This document shows, piece after piece, positions 49,943-62,110 of a DNA stretch of 64,000 nt. Both the position numbers and the translations under genes were made by a program. The notes beneath the pieces are model-generated. The model worked only from the letters and a program-made list of their open reading frames with translations, made no database searches and had not been told where the DNA came from. The stretch comes from Gigaspora margarita (taxonomy: Eukaryota; Glomeromycota; Glomeromycetes; Diversisporales; Gigasporaceae): assembly GCA_009809945.1 (NCBI GenBank), contig WTPW01000771.1, forward strand, positions 136,147 to 200,146, in the 5' to 3' direction. The first letter of the stretch is position 1. Every line of letters begins with the position of its first letter.

Positions 49943-50438
49943 TATTTGATTTTGGTTATGATTGAACACATTAATAAAAAGTTTAGTGATCGATAAAATT
50001 TAGTTATGAAATAATTTGATTAATATTTTATGTTTTAGTAAACAAAATTAAGTGGTTTTATACGTTTTGACTCTTAAAGAGAAAATAAAGTATAAATACT
50101 ACTCAATATTGATTACTGAAATAAGGTTTATTACTCACTTTCGCCATAATATCTTTTATTTTATATTATTTTTAATGCGGTCGAATCCATAATTTTAAAA
50201 GATGTTTAAATTTTATAAAACAGCGTACTAAACTTTGATATTGCAATAATCAAACCTTAAAATCAATTTCTTGTAATATACCAGTATTTGGTAACATATG
50301 ATACTAAAATTGAAATTCGTAAACAAACCTTAAAAAAAAAAGTTGAATCAACTTCCTTTTGGTAAAGATGAGATACCAGTAGTGATATTTGGATTGATGA
50401 AACTGATAATAAAACTGAAATTGATAATGATAAGAGTA

Positions 50439-50738
50439 CTGTATGTGTCCGAAAATAAGCTATCTTTTTTGGCCAAAAAATTACACAAAAAAACGTGGGG
50501 TAGCTTATTTTCGAAATATAGTATTTTTTAAAAAAATTGAAAAAAGTACTAATAAAAAGTTGTCCAAATGACACTAAATTTTTTTTTTAGGTGTATTTTG
50601 ATGAGCTGAACAAGTTTACTTAATGGCACTTATTTAGACTTTTATATGTAGCAACTGCTAACAGGTTTTTTTAAGATTTTGAAAAAAATCAGGGGGGTAG
50701 CTTATTTTAGGTAGTAGCTTATTTTTGGACATATATGG
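50439..50738. mobile_element. TA-flanked MITE in the hAT gene (300 bp)
   Basis: CTGTATGTGTCCGAAAATAAGCTA and inverted CCATATATGTCCAAAAATAAGCTA ends, TA on both sides (50437-50438, 50739-50740). Subtracting it restores the frame Asp-Lys-Ser-Ile-Glu-Val-Gly. It contains a partial GTAGCAAC palindrome arm related to the 23874 family. Confidence 0.88.
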
Positions 50739-52612
50739 TATAGAAGTAGGACCTTCTTCTATACCATTATCTTCTGTACCAAAAGACAAACAAACTACTA
50801 GTCTACCAAAAAAAAGGAAAAAACGCAGACTCATAGCTGAAGCATGGCAATATTTTAAATTACAAAGAAATTTTGCAGTATGCCAAATCGAAATAACTCA
50901 AGATGGAAAAAAAAATATGAGCGCAAATATGACCATAGTAATTCAAATTCAACAGCATCAATGAATTATCACATAACGCAAGAACATGATATAATTCTTA
51001 AAAATTTAGCTAAAAAGGTATCATATATTTAGTTTATTATCAGTATTAGCATTTTACTATGTTTTTTTTTATTGGGTTGTAATTATATTACTTTTTTTAT
51101 TTTTCTATTGTAAATTTTTTAATACGTATTAAAATTTTAATAATACTATAATAATAGAAAAAGAACAGGTTACACTTGAACAAGTTATAGATAATACAAA
51201 GCCACATAGCTCGAGTAAACAAAATGAATTACAAGTAGCATGTACAAAATGGATCGTCATGGATTCTTTACCTTTTACTACACTTCGTGGAAATGAATTT
51301 TAGCGATTTATGAAAAAAATAGACCCACGATTTAAACCACCATCTAATAAAGGATGTAAAAATTTTATAGTAGTGGCTTATCAAGATGGAATAACCATGC
51401 TTAAAACAAAAATTAATGAAACAGGTGAATATGCTATCATTACTACGGACCTCTGGACTGCCAGATCCAAATTTGGATATATTGGTATTACGATTCATTG
51501 GCTCACACCTGAGTTTGAAATTATTGATGTGCTTCTTACAATTGAACATATACGATATCCTCATACCGCTAAGAAAATACATGATTATATTAATAATAAA
51601 ATAGATGAATTTGGTTTAAATAAAAAATTATTTTTTGGAGTTACCGATAATGGTTCCAATATGAAGAAAGCTTTTACTATATGGGAAAATATTGAATGAT
51701 TACTCTGTTCTTCTCATACTCTTCAACTATCAGTTATAAAAAGTTTTAAAAAAATTAGTCCTTATATAGTAAGATTCAAAAAATTAGTAAATTTTTTTAC
51801 AAAGTCGGTTCAACGATCTGAGCAGCTTGATGCAGCACAAATAGAACTTGCATGGCAAAATTATATTCAAGAAAATGATGTTGAGATTGTTCGATTTAAT
51901 CAATTATTAGCTCTTGATATGGATAAAGAAATTGGTTCAGAAGAGGAAGAAGATGATAAAGAAATCGATAAATCTACAATAAAAATATTACGTAATATCA
52001 CTAATATTTGTACCAGATGGAATTCCAGATATTTTTCATAGACACGACTCTTAGAATTAAAAGATGCAATAACATGGTTAGCAACCATGTTGCCTCTAAA
52101 AAAAGAAAAAAAAAATAAAAAAGATGGTCAAGAATTGTCTCGACTACTGTTAAAAGATTATAAATGGGACCTGTTAAAAAGAATTGTTGATGCATTAAAA
52201 CTATTCAAATTTGCAACAAAACTCTTTTTAGGAAGCCAATATCCTACTCTTTCAATAATGTATCCTATCATTTGTAAATTACAAAATCAATTTATAGAAT
52301 TTGGTTTAGAATTGAGTAATGAAGATAGCAATGATGAGGATAGTAAGTTTTGTTGGTTTTATCAAATTCTACAGATGGTTTATTATTTTTTTGAGAAGAT
52401 TGCGTGATGATTAATTTAAAATTTGCTACGTAATAATTAGTAATCATTATGATTACTAATCACTACATAACAGATTTAAATATTAATTATTACGTTATAT
52501 AATATTAAGCAATTCATTATTGTTCCAGAGTTGGTAAACTACCATTTTATTTTGATATGATTAATGATATCAACCAAACTTGAATAGGGCAGTTTGTGAT
52601 CTTTACTCTTTT

Positions 52613-52761
52613 TAGGGATGTTAAGTAGCGCATGCGGTGCAGTTCCCTGCTAAAAAATATCATTTTTAAAGATTATAGAACTAGTTTTCAGACTAGTTCC
52701 CTAAAAAGTCTGGTCTGAACCTGGTATGAACCTGTTCTCTATGGACTACTTGATATCCCTA
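52613..52761. mobile_element. hAT-type MITE (149 bp)
   Basis: TAGGGATGTTAAGTAG and inverted TAGGGATATCAAGTAG ends with a perfect 8-bp TSD actctttt (52605-52612, 52762-52769). TIR start resembles the elements at 10923 and 59668 (TAGGG). Confidence 0.92.
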
Positions 52762-53020
52762 ACTCTTTTTAATATTCCAACTCTCAATGATCACATAATG
52801 CATTTGACAATTGTGGAAATAATTATCTAGCATTATCGTGTACTAGCTAGATAAATTTGGGTTACAATACAGTTACAATACAATTGTCAAATCCTAGTAA
52901 ATATGATTAAAAAATATTTTTATCTAATCAAAAATTCGATTTTTTGATTTTAGATTTTGATTGGTTATAATAATTTTAGAAGTATTTACCATCCCTGTTT
53001 TGTTCTAATTACTGTAGGCA

Positions 53021-53118
53021 TCATGCACCTTATTACATACAGTATTACCGCAATGTGTTTAGCGTTAGTTATTTAAATGGCGATATAATAATGCACTAGA
53101 TAGTAATAAGGTGCATGA
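53021..53118. repeat. 98-bp inverted repeat
   Basis: TCATGCACCTTATTAC and its inverse GTAATAAGGTGCATGA bound a short AT-rich loop. Probably a MITE; TSD not resolved. Confidence 0.7.
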
Positions 53119-53809
53119 GAATCAAATTCAAAAGTCGAATGTATTTTTTCTAACTTTCTTTCAAATTAATTAGACATGTTATTAGATTCTGAAAATTACA
53201 ACAATACTCCATCACTACCACCTGATCTCGATCAAATAGAAAAGCAATTTAAAATTGCTATTTCTGACTCTTTGAATAAATATTGGCATGATTTTTGTGA
53301 AGTTGGATTGGTAGCTACTCTTTTAGATCCTCAAACCAAAAAATTGGCTGTATTTACCAATAGAGAACGAGAAAAGGCTAAAACAAAATTAAGAAATGAA
53401 TTTGAGAATTTGTATCTTAATATTACTAGCAATGATCAACCAGAGCAACAAATGTCAATGGTAACAGTTACTGAAATAATGCAAAATCCATTTTTTGAAG
53501 ATATTTTTGGAGTACAAGATCAAGAGGATACACCTTTAGATGAGGTGGCACGATATCTAAAGATTGCCTCTATTAATTATAATACCAATTCTTGGCAATA
53601 GTGGAATGAACATAAGACTGAGTTTCCAATTTTGTCATTGTTAGCACGTAAATATTTGTGCATACCAGCTACATCTGTTCCATGTGAGAGGCTTTTCTCA
53701 GATGTGGAAAACCTAATTACTCCTCAATATACACGATTAAGCTCAAAGATTATCAGAAAAATTCTTTTTTTTAAACGTAATGCTAAACATCTAAGTAGGT
53801 TTATATAAT

Positions 53810-54359
53810 TTTAGATTCAAATATGATTGTTTTTACACATCAATTCTTTTTTATATGCATTTTTTTTTTGTTATTTGCATAGGTTTAATCAAATAACGCT
53901 TATAACTATTGGAGGAATGTGCTATGAAAAAGGTACCGAGGGCAGATATTCTTATTGGATGGGATAAACTGGCTTGAACGGGTTTTCATAAACATTACCA
54001 TTCTAACAACAATTACCGTAGCTGTTATATTCAATATGGCCCATGTTTTAATTATTGCAGCTGTGATAATATCAAAAGTAGGAAATTTATATGTTATTAA
54101 ACATGGGATATGTAGATAATTCTACATGGGATATGTAAAAATTTCTATGTATAAATTTCACTTTAATTTGTGCATTTTGCAATGAAATTTTATCTTTGAA
54201 AATAATTAGAATAAAATAAATTGCAAATTAGCGTTAGCAGTTTAACAATAAGATTTTCTAATTTTTAATAATATTTCTAACGTAATAATACATACAAGTT
54301 TTAGATACTAGATCTCAATAATTATTGCTCTATAAATATAGTTAGATGACTAAATGGTG
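53810..54359. other. Downstream of hAT gene, nothing firm
   Basis: Contains an ACATGGGATATGTA direct repeat (about 54104 and 54124). Otherwise AT-rich. Confidence 0.4.
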
Positions 54360-54790
54360 ATATGTTTATTAAATAGTTAATAAACAGTTAAATAGTTAAG
54401 CGGTTAAATGATATTAAATGATTAATAAACGAATAAAGAGGCTAAACAGTTAATGATTAATAAACAGTTAAACGATGGCTAAACAGTTAAATGATTAGTA
54501 AATAGTTAAACGATTAAAACGATTAAGCAATTTATACAATTAGTAAACGGTTAAACGATTAAACGATTAAGCGATTAATAACCGGGTATACGATTAGTAA
54601 ACAGTTAAACAATTAAACGATTAAGCGATCAATAAATGGTTTAGTAAATGGTTAGACGATTAAATGATTAAGGGATTAATAAACAGTTAAATGATTAAAT
54701 GATTAATAAACGGTTATATGATTAGTAAATGATCAAACGATTAAGCGATTAAACGGTTAAGCGATTATATGGTTACATGATTATTAATTA
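54360..54790. repeat. Degenerate minisatellite of TTAAACGATTAATAAAC units
   Basis: More than 20 variants of GTTAAACGATTAA, ACGATTAAGCGATT and AATAAACGGTT over 430 bp. Motif shared, inverted, with 47100-47250. Followed by GTTCCAAACCCTA (54841-54853), a TAGGG-type hAT end. Possibly subterminal repeats for transposase binding. Confidence 0.7.
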
Positions 54791-56076
54791 TGATTAATCA
54801 ATTTAGGCAACGCAATTAACCGCTGGCATAATTTTTTATAGTTCCAAACCCTAAACACAAGTAATATGACAACTGGTAATAGCACTTTATTTCTTAGCAA
54901 AGCTGTCGGCAACAATAAAAAATCTAAGAATTCTATAGATAACTTTATAGTTTGAAACATCATAGCAAAAGAAAAACCAAAGTTTGAGTAGCTATTACTC
55001 AAAATGATTGTATCAAATGAGTGGTCTTTTTTATGAATATTAGATCCAGCTATGCTTGAGTTTTATGAGTTTTTAAATTCAAAACTCATCCTTTCTTGTC
55101 AGCATGCTTTATCAAATTATGTCCTTAAAGCTAAAAAAAAAATTTAGATCTATTCCATGAACAAAAATTAAAAAATAATAACGTTGGAGTTACTTTAGTC
55201 TTTGACAGGTAGAAAAATATCTTGAAACAACATATATTTGGTTTATTACTTATCTTATCAACTGAAGAATCTTTAGTTTGGAAAACAATCGATATAAGTT
55301 CAGAGTGAAAACAAATATTTAAAATTATTTCTAAAATTGAATCATTGATTAATGAAACATCAACAATAGGCGCTAAATTATTAGCTATTGTTTCTGATAG
55401 TGCTCTAGTATATTCTAGTATGAGGTAAGTATTATTATTAGAATAGTAGATTGTTATTAAAAAAACAAAATAAAATAAACAAAATAAAAAAAAATAAATT
55501 ATCACTTTTTTTGATTTAGTTGAATCGATGATTTGTATAATCTATGAATATAGTGTAGATAGTTACTTTATATTTGTCATATTTTATGAAACTTATCTAT
55601 TGATAAAAAGAAAAACAAATAAAAATTAGATGAGTCTCATGAAATATTAGATGTAATTACCATATTGGACTCACAGGTTTCAAAAAAAATTATGCAGATC
55701 ATCGATTCAACTAATTGAAAAGAGTGATACAAAGATAAATTAAAGTAAAAATAAAATTAAAATTATTTTAAATAGGCGTCGGTTATGGGTAAAATACCCT
55801 TAAATTATTTTCTTCTCTGTTTTATCTACTAATGTAACCTTGTAGTCAGAAAAATCTTTAAAGAGTCTAACGAATTCAAAGTTGCATTCAATTAAGTTCT
55901 AAAAATAGTTGCATATTTTAATAATGCTATTCATTCCTATTTTATTGGAAAACTTTGGAATATACAAAAAAAAGCATTGCAAAATATACTACCTTGATTT
56001 GTCTGGCAGATACTCATTGAAATTTCTACTCATATTGTTTCAAAAGTCTAATAAAATCTCATTAGGCTCTACGAGT

Positions 56077-56239
56077 CTACCAAATTTGTACCTCAAACAA
56101 ATTTGTATATTTTGATCCATCATTGATATTGATATCTTGTTATTGTACAAATGATTAGAATAATATCAAAAATCATTAGATAACAAGATATAATGATAGA
56201 TCAAAATATACAAATTTGATTGAAAACGAATTTGGTAGA
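56077..56239. repeat. Hairpin element in the second hAT gene
   Basis: CTACCAAATTTG and TTTGTATATTTTGATC pair with inverted copies ending GAATTTGGTAG; ATATCTTGTTAT arms are internal. About 160 bp. TA is present at both edges, so a Tc1/mariner-type MITE is likely. Confidence 0.7.
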
Positions 56240-56456
56240 AAAATGGCATATTGTTATTATTATTATTTTTTTCTTTAATTTTTTTAAAGAACTTAGCTAC
56301 TGTGCACAAATTACCTTTGGACATTTCGACGTATAATTCTGATAATGAATTAGGTTAATTTTCAACTTCAACTCGCTTGGATGAACTTTATCTACTACAT
56401 AATATAACATCAATTCTGCTTAGTGATATTTTTTGGCAATCAATAAAATCGTTATA

Positions 56457-56798
56457 CAGTCAGACCTCCATAAATGCAACCTCCATAAATGCAATACCTC
56501 CCTAAATGCACATTTTTGTCTTGTCTATAAGAAATTATTAGTGCTAAATGCACGTTCTATATTTTGTAAATGCACGTTCTTCCAAATAATTTTCTATATT
56601 ATGCTACCTCCCTAAATGCATGTAGCCAATCAAATTTTAGGATTTAAAGATAGGTTATACCATTTTTAGTAGAAATTATACAAACTTGATGATCTAATAT
56701 TTAAAGCTGCAATTTAATTGGCTCTCTCTAAATGCAATACCTCTATAAATACATGTTGTAGACTTGTTTGTACATGTTGCATTTATGGAGGTTTACTG
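56457..56798. mobile_element. TA-flanked MITE with CAGTCAGACCTCC ends (342 bp)
   Basis: CAGTCAGACCTCCATAAATG and inverted CAGTAAACCTCCATAAATG with TA on both sides (56455-56456, 56799-56800). Several internal CCTCCMTAAATGCA repeats. Subtracting it restores the hAT frame Ser-Leu-Tyr-Ser-Leu-Leu. Ends resemble pogo/Fot-type elements. A shorter relative is at 61711. Confidence 0.9.
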
Positions 56799-56914
56799 TA
56801 TTCTCTACTTCATCCTTATTGTAAAGCTCTCAATAAGTAACAATCAGATATCATTCATTTTCATGAAGTATTTCAAGCTTTTGGTGAAATCTTGAAAATG
56901 TGGGAGAAACATTA

Positions 56915-58125
56915 TCCATTAGATTGTAACACAGGCAAATTTGCCTGTGTATTTTAAAAATTTTAATAAAATTTTAAATATTGATTTTAGCTATATCTTT
57001 TCTAAGTAAAAAATATATTTTGAGTTTTGTTTTAATAACTTTGTTATAAAAATTTTTCAAAATTATTAGAAAACTTTAGTATAATCAAAGTTTAAAATTC
57101 TTGTATTAGCATTTTTACTATTAAAATTTTTCTTTAGGTTTTCTTAAATTTCATATGTTGCCATCCAACTTTATCTGTAAATTGGAAGCACTTGTGAAAC
57201 ATGCCCGGTCACTCAGCACCATAGAGGAAAGTACAGTCGTTCGCACATTACCGAATTCAGAACGTTAAATCCAGGGCCCCGAAGACACAGGAAAATCGGC
57301 TAGTTGTGGTAGCATGCAGGCTTGAGATACTTACCCAATAGGATAGAGGCAGCTGCATGGCTTGAGATACGAACTCCCGAGAAGTACGCTAGTAGGGGAC
57401 TCAGGTATACCAAATTGGAAGCACAAAGCGCCTACCTGGCAACTGACACCAAATTGGAAGTGATGATACTAGGTAGTGTGGGTAAAGTGGCGGACATGTG
57501 AATACCAATTGTTGGTTGGAAAAGGGACGTACAAACCCAGGTCAGCTATATATATGGGAATATGAAAGGTTCTGGTAGGTTTAGGTCATGGTTAAATTAG
57601 TTCAAGTCTCGGTACTTAAAGTAGATAGTATATAATGATTGCACAGCGATGTTGTAATGATCAATACATACATTCAATAAAGACCAGAGGCATGACCTCA
57701 CCTTAACACAAAAAAAAAAAATAAAATTTCATATGTTCCCGTCTATAAAAAAAATTTTTACTGCTAATACAAGCCTTAATTTTTACAAATAAATCATTAA
57801 ACTTGCAATAATAAAAGTTATCATCCTTTATATAAACTACAATATTGTCTTAAGAACTATAGCTTTAAAACTAAAACTAAATAAGATTACAAAGAAATTG
57901 TGATAAAATTTTTTAAAAAATTTTTTCCTTAAAGTTATCTATTTTTAGCTTATATATAATTTAAAATTTTTTTCTTACAATATAAAATCTAATTTTGCAA
58001 AAAAGTAATCCTTATTTTCAAATACAATTGTACAAAGTTTTATTGGTATTTAAAAAAAGTAAATCAGAGCAAAAAAGTGCAAAAACGCAGGCAAATTTGC
58101 CTGTGTTCTACTACAATCGAAGAGA
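56915..58125. mobile_element. Tc1/mariner-like MITE, copy B, with nested retroposon
   Basis: TCCATTAGATTGTA and inverted TCTCTTCGATTGTA ends, TA on both sides (56913-56914, 58126-58127), CAGGCAAATTTGCCTG just inside both ends. It is the same element as 27018-27670, with a 561-bp insertion at 57163-57723. It splits the second hAT gene after GEILKMWEKHY. Confidence 0.88.
57163..57723 (+). mobile_element. Poly-A retroposon nested in the MITE
   Basis: GC-richer than all neighbours. It ends in AATAAAGACC (polyadenylation signal), about 30 further bases, then a run of 12 or more A. It is bounded by a 17-bp duplication AAATTTCATATGTTSCC (57146-57162 and 57724-57740). The empty site is preserved in MITE copy A. 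These are the marks of target-primed reverse transcription of a Pol II transcript. AAATTGGAAGCAC-type motifs recur three times within. No protein is recognisable, so it may be a retrocopied LTR or non-coding RNA, or a 5'-truncated element. Confidence 0.85.
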
Positions 58126-58930
58126 TAAAGAAGATTTATTAGAATATATGATCTTGTGATTAGAGCAAAGATTGAAACAATAGGAACAGCTATTATTACA
58201 ATTAGCCTTTATTTTAAATCCAAATATTTGTAATACATGGTTTAATACTAATACTAAAAATTTAAATTTTACTTATCTTGCTCAGTTTATTACTTATTAT
58301 TATAAAGCATGGTTTGGACGTCAACCAATTCATATTTTACTCGAATTTGAAAAGTATAGGAAACGTAAATACCTATTTGATCATACAACATACAAACAGT
58401 TTGAAATACAATATCTGTAGAACGTTTATGGGGTTCAATAAAATTTTTTTATACCAACTGAAGATGTCACCTCAAGGTAGATATTATAATTAATTTGAAT
58501 TTTTTTTAAAAAAAAATTAATTTTTTAAATGCAGAACAATAAAATATTGGCTATGAGCCAAATTCATACTTTAATTAACTTTTCTTATTGAAAGAAACAA
58601 AAGCTTTATAATATATCACTTATTCTAACTATTGAACTAGTAAATTCACAAGAATTAAATAATCTGAACGAACATAATGATCTGATTGAACTGGACGAAA
58701 AAGACAATTCAGATATGAAATCTGATAGTTGGGAAAATCAACTGTACAAATGGAAGCAAATGTTAGTAGATAAAGAAATAGTGATACTAGAAGATGAAGA
58801 GGTGGAATGTGAGGATAATGAATATAATATGAGTAGTGATTTGTTAAATACTCATATGCACCCCGTAATAGATCATATGGCAAAGTAGAATTTGAAACAC
58901 CTCTTTGGTTCATTATTTTTAAACCCAAAG

Positions 58931-59667
58931 TATATGAATATAGACGAGTAACTTGGTTTTATTTGAATATGCATTATTATAGTATTCAAATTATAAATAA
59001 ATTTAAATGGATTTTATGAAATTAGACCCACATTGATTTTTAGCCAGTTATGTGTAATAGCAAAATAAAAGTGCAACTAGAAATATTAAAAGTTTAACTC
59101 AAAGAGTCAAGATCTGGTTTTGAGTCAAATTTGAAACTTAGCACATATATTAAATAGTAAATGCATACATATACAAAGTATGCTTATTGTTATATTTAAA
59201 TATATATAAATTGTAATGCAAGTTGAGTTCCAAGTTTGACCCAGAACCTAACTTTAATAAAATAGTCAAGTCAAACTGGACTGATCCCAACTTGCAACTG
59301 ATTAGTTAGCATACATATCACATATATACAATAACCTTAATCTCTATTCGTATTTTTATTGGCTAATATTATATTGGTTCCAGTTCCAGTGAAACTTCAC
59401 TGGAACTACTAGAACACTAGAATTATCTGGACATTTAGTGAAGTTCCAGCTTTCAATCAACAACACTGTCCTATAATATTCAGAATATATAAAATAAGTG
59501 CATTAATATAAGCTTTTTATATAATAGCATGTTAAATGTATAAACAATATCTTTAGATTTAGATTTTACACATAATATCTTTTTTTGTTGACTGTTTCCA
59601 ATTTTTAGAGCTTATGATAGTTAATTTACTAATACTACAATAAATAGCAAAAATATTCACTTCTAAT
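58931..59667. other. AT-rich, no gene
   Basis: A small inverted pair GGTTCCAGTTCCAGTGAA/TTCACTGGAAC (59375-59405) and a GTGAAGTTCCAG echo at 59440 form a short hairpin-like patch. Nothing coding. Confidence 0.4.
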
Positions 59668-59933
59668 TAGGGTTCCTCAAAGTCGAATCGAATCGAATAT
59701 TAGGCATATTTGAATTTGATCAAATCGAATAAGCTCTTGATTTGAATTTGATTTGATCAAATCAAATCAAATCAAATCAAATATATTTGTAATTTTTATT
59801 AAATATTTTCGAATCGAATCGAATATTTTGTCAATTTGAATTTGATTTGATTTGAAATTTCTGTATTTGAATTTGATTTGAGATCGAATATTTGATCAAA
59901 TCAAATCGAATCGAATCGAATTGCGGAACCCTA
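59668..59933. mobile_element. hAT-type MITE (266 bp), GAATC/AAATC-rich
   Basis: TAGGGTTCCTCAAAGTCGAA and inverted TAGGGTTCCGCAATTCGATT ends with a perfect 8-bp TSD cttctaat (59660-59667, 59934-59941). The interior is a low-complexity series of TCAAAT, GAATC and ATTTGAT units. Confidence 0.92.
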
Positions 59934-60124
59934 CTTCTAATAGGGATACTGATTACTGATTATTTTTTTATAATGAATATAAACATTCTATCAAAGCAAA
60001 AATAGTTTTGTAATTAGCCAATTAGACGAACAGTAGATCTAAATTTATATAATGATCTATATTATATGTATTGTTTACTTGTTTACTTTTTTTAACCAAT
60101 TAAAACGAATATCCACTATGCTGT

Positions 60125-60300
60125 TTTTGACTTAGATAAATATCACTTGGGTTATCTGCAGGTGGCAGATGACCTAGATTAAATTATGGCCCACCCAAGT
60201 GGTCAACCCACGGGTCACCTGTGGGTCAACCCACAGATTATCTATGGGTCAACTACAGGGTCACCCATATAAGTGCCCATATAGATTGGTTATAATTAGG
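60125..60300. repeat. GGGTCA/TGACCC-rich patch
   Basis: Repeated GGGTCAACCCAC and GGTCACC motifs, echoed at 61545-61660 (CACCTGGGTCATCC, GGTGACCCAGG) on the other side of the minisatellite and similar in style to the subterminal motifs of the 8180 element. It could mark the two ends of one decayed element of about 1.5 kb. Confidence 0.45.
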
Positions 60301-60479
60301 GATATTATCCTGCTTGCCAAAACTCAGTTCAACTCTGCTTAAAACTGAACCCAATGAAACACAAGTTTTTGTGATCACATAATTTTATTATTAAATCATA
60401 TTCTAAATGAGTTTAATAAATCAGTTAAGCAATATTAATTTAGATTATCATTATGACAAATAAATAATTACTATTTTAT

Positions 60480-61210
60480 AATAAAAAAATCAATTTTCTT
60501 TAACTTTTTTTTTTTAATTTAATATGCCATGATATGATAAACAAAAATTAATTTTGCTTTGACTTTTTTTTAATTTATATAGTATGATATGACAAATAAA
60601 AAATTCTATTTTATAATGAACAAAAATCAATTTTTCTTTGACTTTTTTTTTTAATTTAATATAATGTAAAATGATGAATAAAAAATTACTACCATATCCT
60701 ATTATGAATAAGCATATAGTTTTTGAAATTTAAAACTTAATACTTGAAAAATATCTAATCAAACTTAATAAAAATTTATTTATTTAAATTTAGATTTATA
60801 AAGTTTAAGTTAAAAAATTTTTATTAAATTTGATTAGATATTTTTTAAGTTATTTGAATTTAAAATTTCAAAAAAAGGAGTGCTTATTCATAATAGAATA
60901 TGGTATCTTATAATGAACAAAAGTCAATTTTTTGACTCTTTTTTTTTTTTAATTTAATATAGTGTAAATAACAAATATAAAATTCTATTTTATAATGAAC
61001 AAAAATCAATTTTTTTTTGACTCTTTTTTTTAATATGGTATAAAATAATAAATAAAAAGTTACTGTTTTATTATAAACAAAAATTAATTTTTTTTTGACT
61101 TTTTTTTAATTTAATATGATAAAATAACAAATAAAAATTACTACCTTATAATGAACAAAAATTAACTTTCTTTGCTTTTTTTATTTTTAATTAAAAGTTA
61201 ATTTAATGTA
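60480..61210. repeat. Minisatellite, about 80-85-bp unit
   Basis: Six to seven units of ATAATGAACAAAAATCAATT, then a TTTGACTTTTTTTT tract, then AATTTAATATRRT and AATAAAAATTACT. The array is interrupted by a TA-type MITE at 60697-60898. Confidence 0.75.
60697..60898. mobile_element. TA-flanked hairpin MITE (202 bp) in the minisatellite
   Basis: TCCTATTATGAATAAGC and inverted TTCTATTATGAATAAGC ends, TA on both sides (60695-60696, 60899-60900), long internal arms meeting near 60795. Confidence 0.85.
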
Positions 61211-61254
61211 ATGACAATTAATATTTTAATTTTTTTTAAATTAATAATATAAAT

Positions 61255-61505
61255 ATGTGATTTCTTTTTTTTTACATATTTTTTTACTTGAATTTTACTA
61301 TTCAATAGATGAAAAAGAGAGGGAGAGAAAAAGAAAAAAAGAGAAAAAGAAAGAAAAAGAAGAGTAAAAATAGTGTAAAATGGCTTTTTTTTAAGTTTTT
61401 TTTTTCTAAGCCAATTTTTTTATTTGTTTTTCTCTTTTTTTTAATCTACTTTTTTTTGAAATTGTACTTTTTTTTTTTTTTTACTTTTTTTTTTAGAATT
61501 AAACT
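61255..61505. repeat. Purine tract followed by poly-T tracts
   Basis: GAGA/AAAG-rich purine run (61308-61365) followed by T runs up to about 16. The 70-codon open frame across it (Lys/Arg then Phe) is a composition artefact. Confidence 0.75.
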
Positions 61506-61710
61506 ACTTGCTTGCGAGTGATTTGTAGCAAAATTTTTTTATTATCTAGTGTTTACCTGAGTAACCTATAGCAGAATTTGTTTATTACCTAGTGTTCACC
61601 TGGGTCATCCAAGTGACTCAACCGCAGGTGACCCAGGTTGAAATTTTTATAACAGGTCAGAATACTAGTTGAATGCTATCTAAATTTTAAAGAAAACATA
61701 GTATTTTATA

Positions 61711-61800
61711 TAGTCAGATACAACCTTCATAAATACAATACCTCCCTAAATGCATGTTGTAGGCTTGTCTGTACACATTGCATTTATGGAGGTTTGACTG
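61711..61800. mobile_element. Miniature relative of the 56457 MITE (90 bp)
   Basis: TAGTCAGATACAACCTTCAT at the left and inverted CAGTCAAACCTCCATAAATG at the right, TA on both sides (61709-61710, 61801-61802). Shares CCTCCCTAAATGCATGTTGTAG with the longer copy. Confidence 0.85.
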
Positions 61801-62110
61801 TACTAAAAATGAAATTAACTTAGACCATATTTAGAATTAAAAGTTATATTTTTTAAAATAAATAGATAGAAATTTAATATTTTAAGAAATTGCGTTTCAT
61901 CTATGTAGCAATTTCAAGTGTATAAATTGCAAGACAAGTTAGTAAAAGTAAACTTTAGCAATAAAAATTAATATTATAATAAATTTATTCAAAAAGTTTA
62001 ATATTTTTGGCTTATTTAAAATTTAACTTAGTCTATATATATTTAATTAATAGCGATAACTAATGAAGATATAAAATTTAATTAAAATAATACAAAAATA
62101 CAATAGTAAC

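Larger units (their letters stand above)
52408..53175. other. Insertion zone splitting the hAT gene
   Basis: Non-coding segment between two hAT exons. It includes a TAGTAATCATTATGATTACTA palindromic patch (about 52438-52460), a hAT MITE (52613-52761), a GCATTTGACAATTG/CAATTGTCAAATCC inverted pair (about 52800-52890) and the 53021-53118 inverted repeat. Much of it may be mobile DNA of several ages. Confidence 0.5.
50330..53809 (+). pseudogene. hAT transposase with BED zinc finger, decayed
   Basis: The N-terminal acidic segment (SDIWIDETDNKTEIDND, 50380-50436) joins, after subtraction of a TA-type MITE, EVGPSSIPLSS, then KKRKKRR and a BED-type region (EAWQYF ... AVCQI ... MNYHITQEH). An intron-like gap (51018-51157, GTATCA...AATAG) follows. 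The catalytic region has TTDLWTARSKFGYIGITIHW (first Asp), GVTDNGSNMKKAF (second Asp), CSSHTLQL and TRWNSRYF. After a 760-bp insertion zone, 53176-53809 carries the C-terminal dimerisation domain (FPILSLLARKYLCIPATSVP, then CERLFSDVEN). These are hallmarks of hAT cut-and-paste transposases, the enzyme type that would mobilise the many 8-bp-TSD MITEs. Stops at TAG/TGA and insertions inactivate it. Confidence 0.85.
54866..58930 (+). pseudogene. Second hAT transposase, fragmented by MITEs
   Basis: From ATG 54866 the frame reads MTTGNSTLFLSKAVGNNKKS, then SIDNFIV, KEKPKFE and LLLKMIVSNEWSF. The core follows: NVGVTLVFDR (first Asp, Trp expected after it), IFGLLLILSTEESLVWKTID, and LLAIVSDSALVYSSM (second Asp) before a GTAAGT donor (about 55425). 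Later pieces are EFKVAFN ... FNNAIHSYFIGKLWNIQKK (55870-55980), LYLLHNITSILLSDIFWQ (56390-56440), HPYCKALNK ... FHEVFQAFGEILKMWEKHY (56805-56912), a Leu/Phe-rich stretch (58130-58400), and the C-terminal acidic region SDSWENQLYKWKQMLV ... (to about 58930). Motifs match another hAT lineage of this fungal group without a visible BED finger. Many TGA/TAG stops and three inserted elements are present. Confidence 0.75.

Noticed and set aside
61309-61521. 70-codon Lys/Arg then Phe-rich open frame
   Set aside because: Product of a purine run followed by poly-T tracts, with no protein-like composition.
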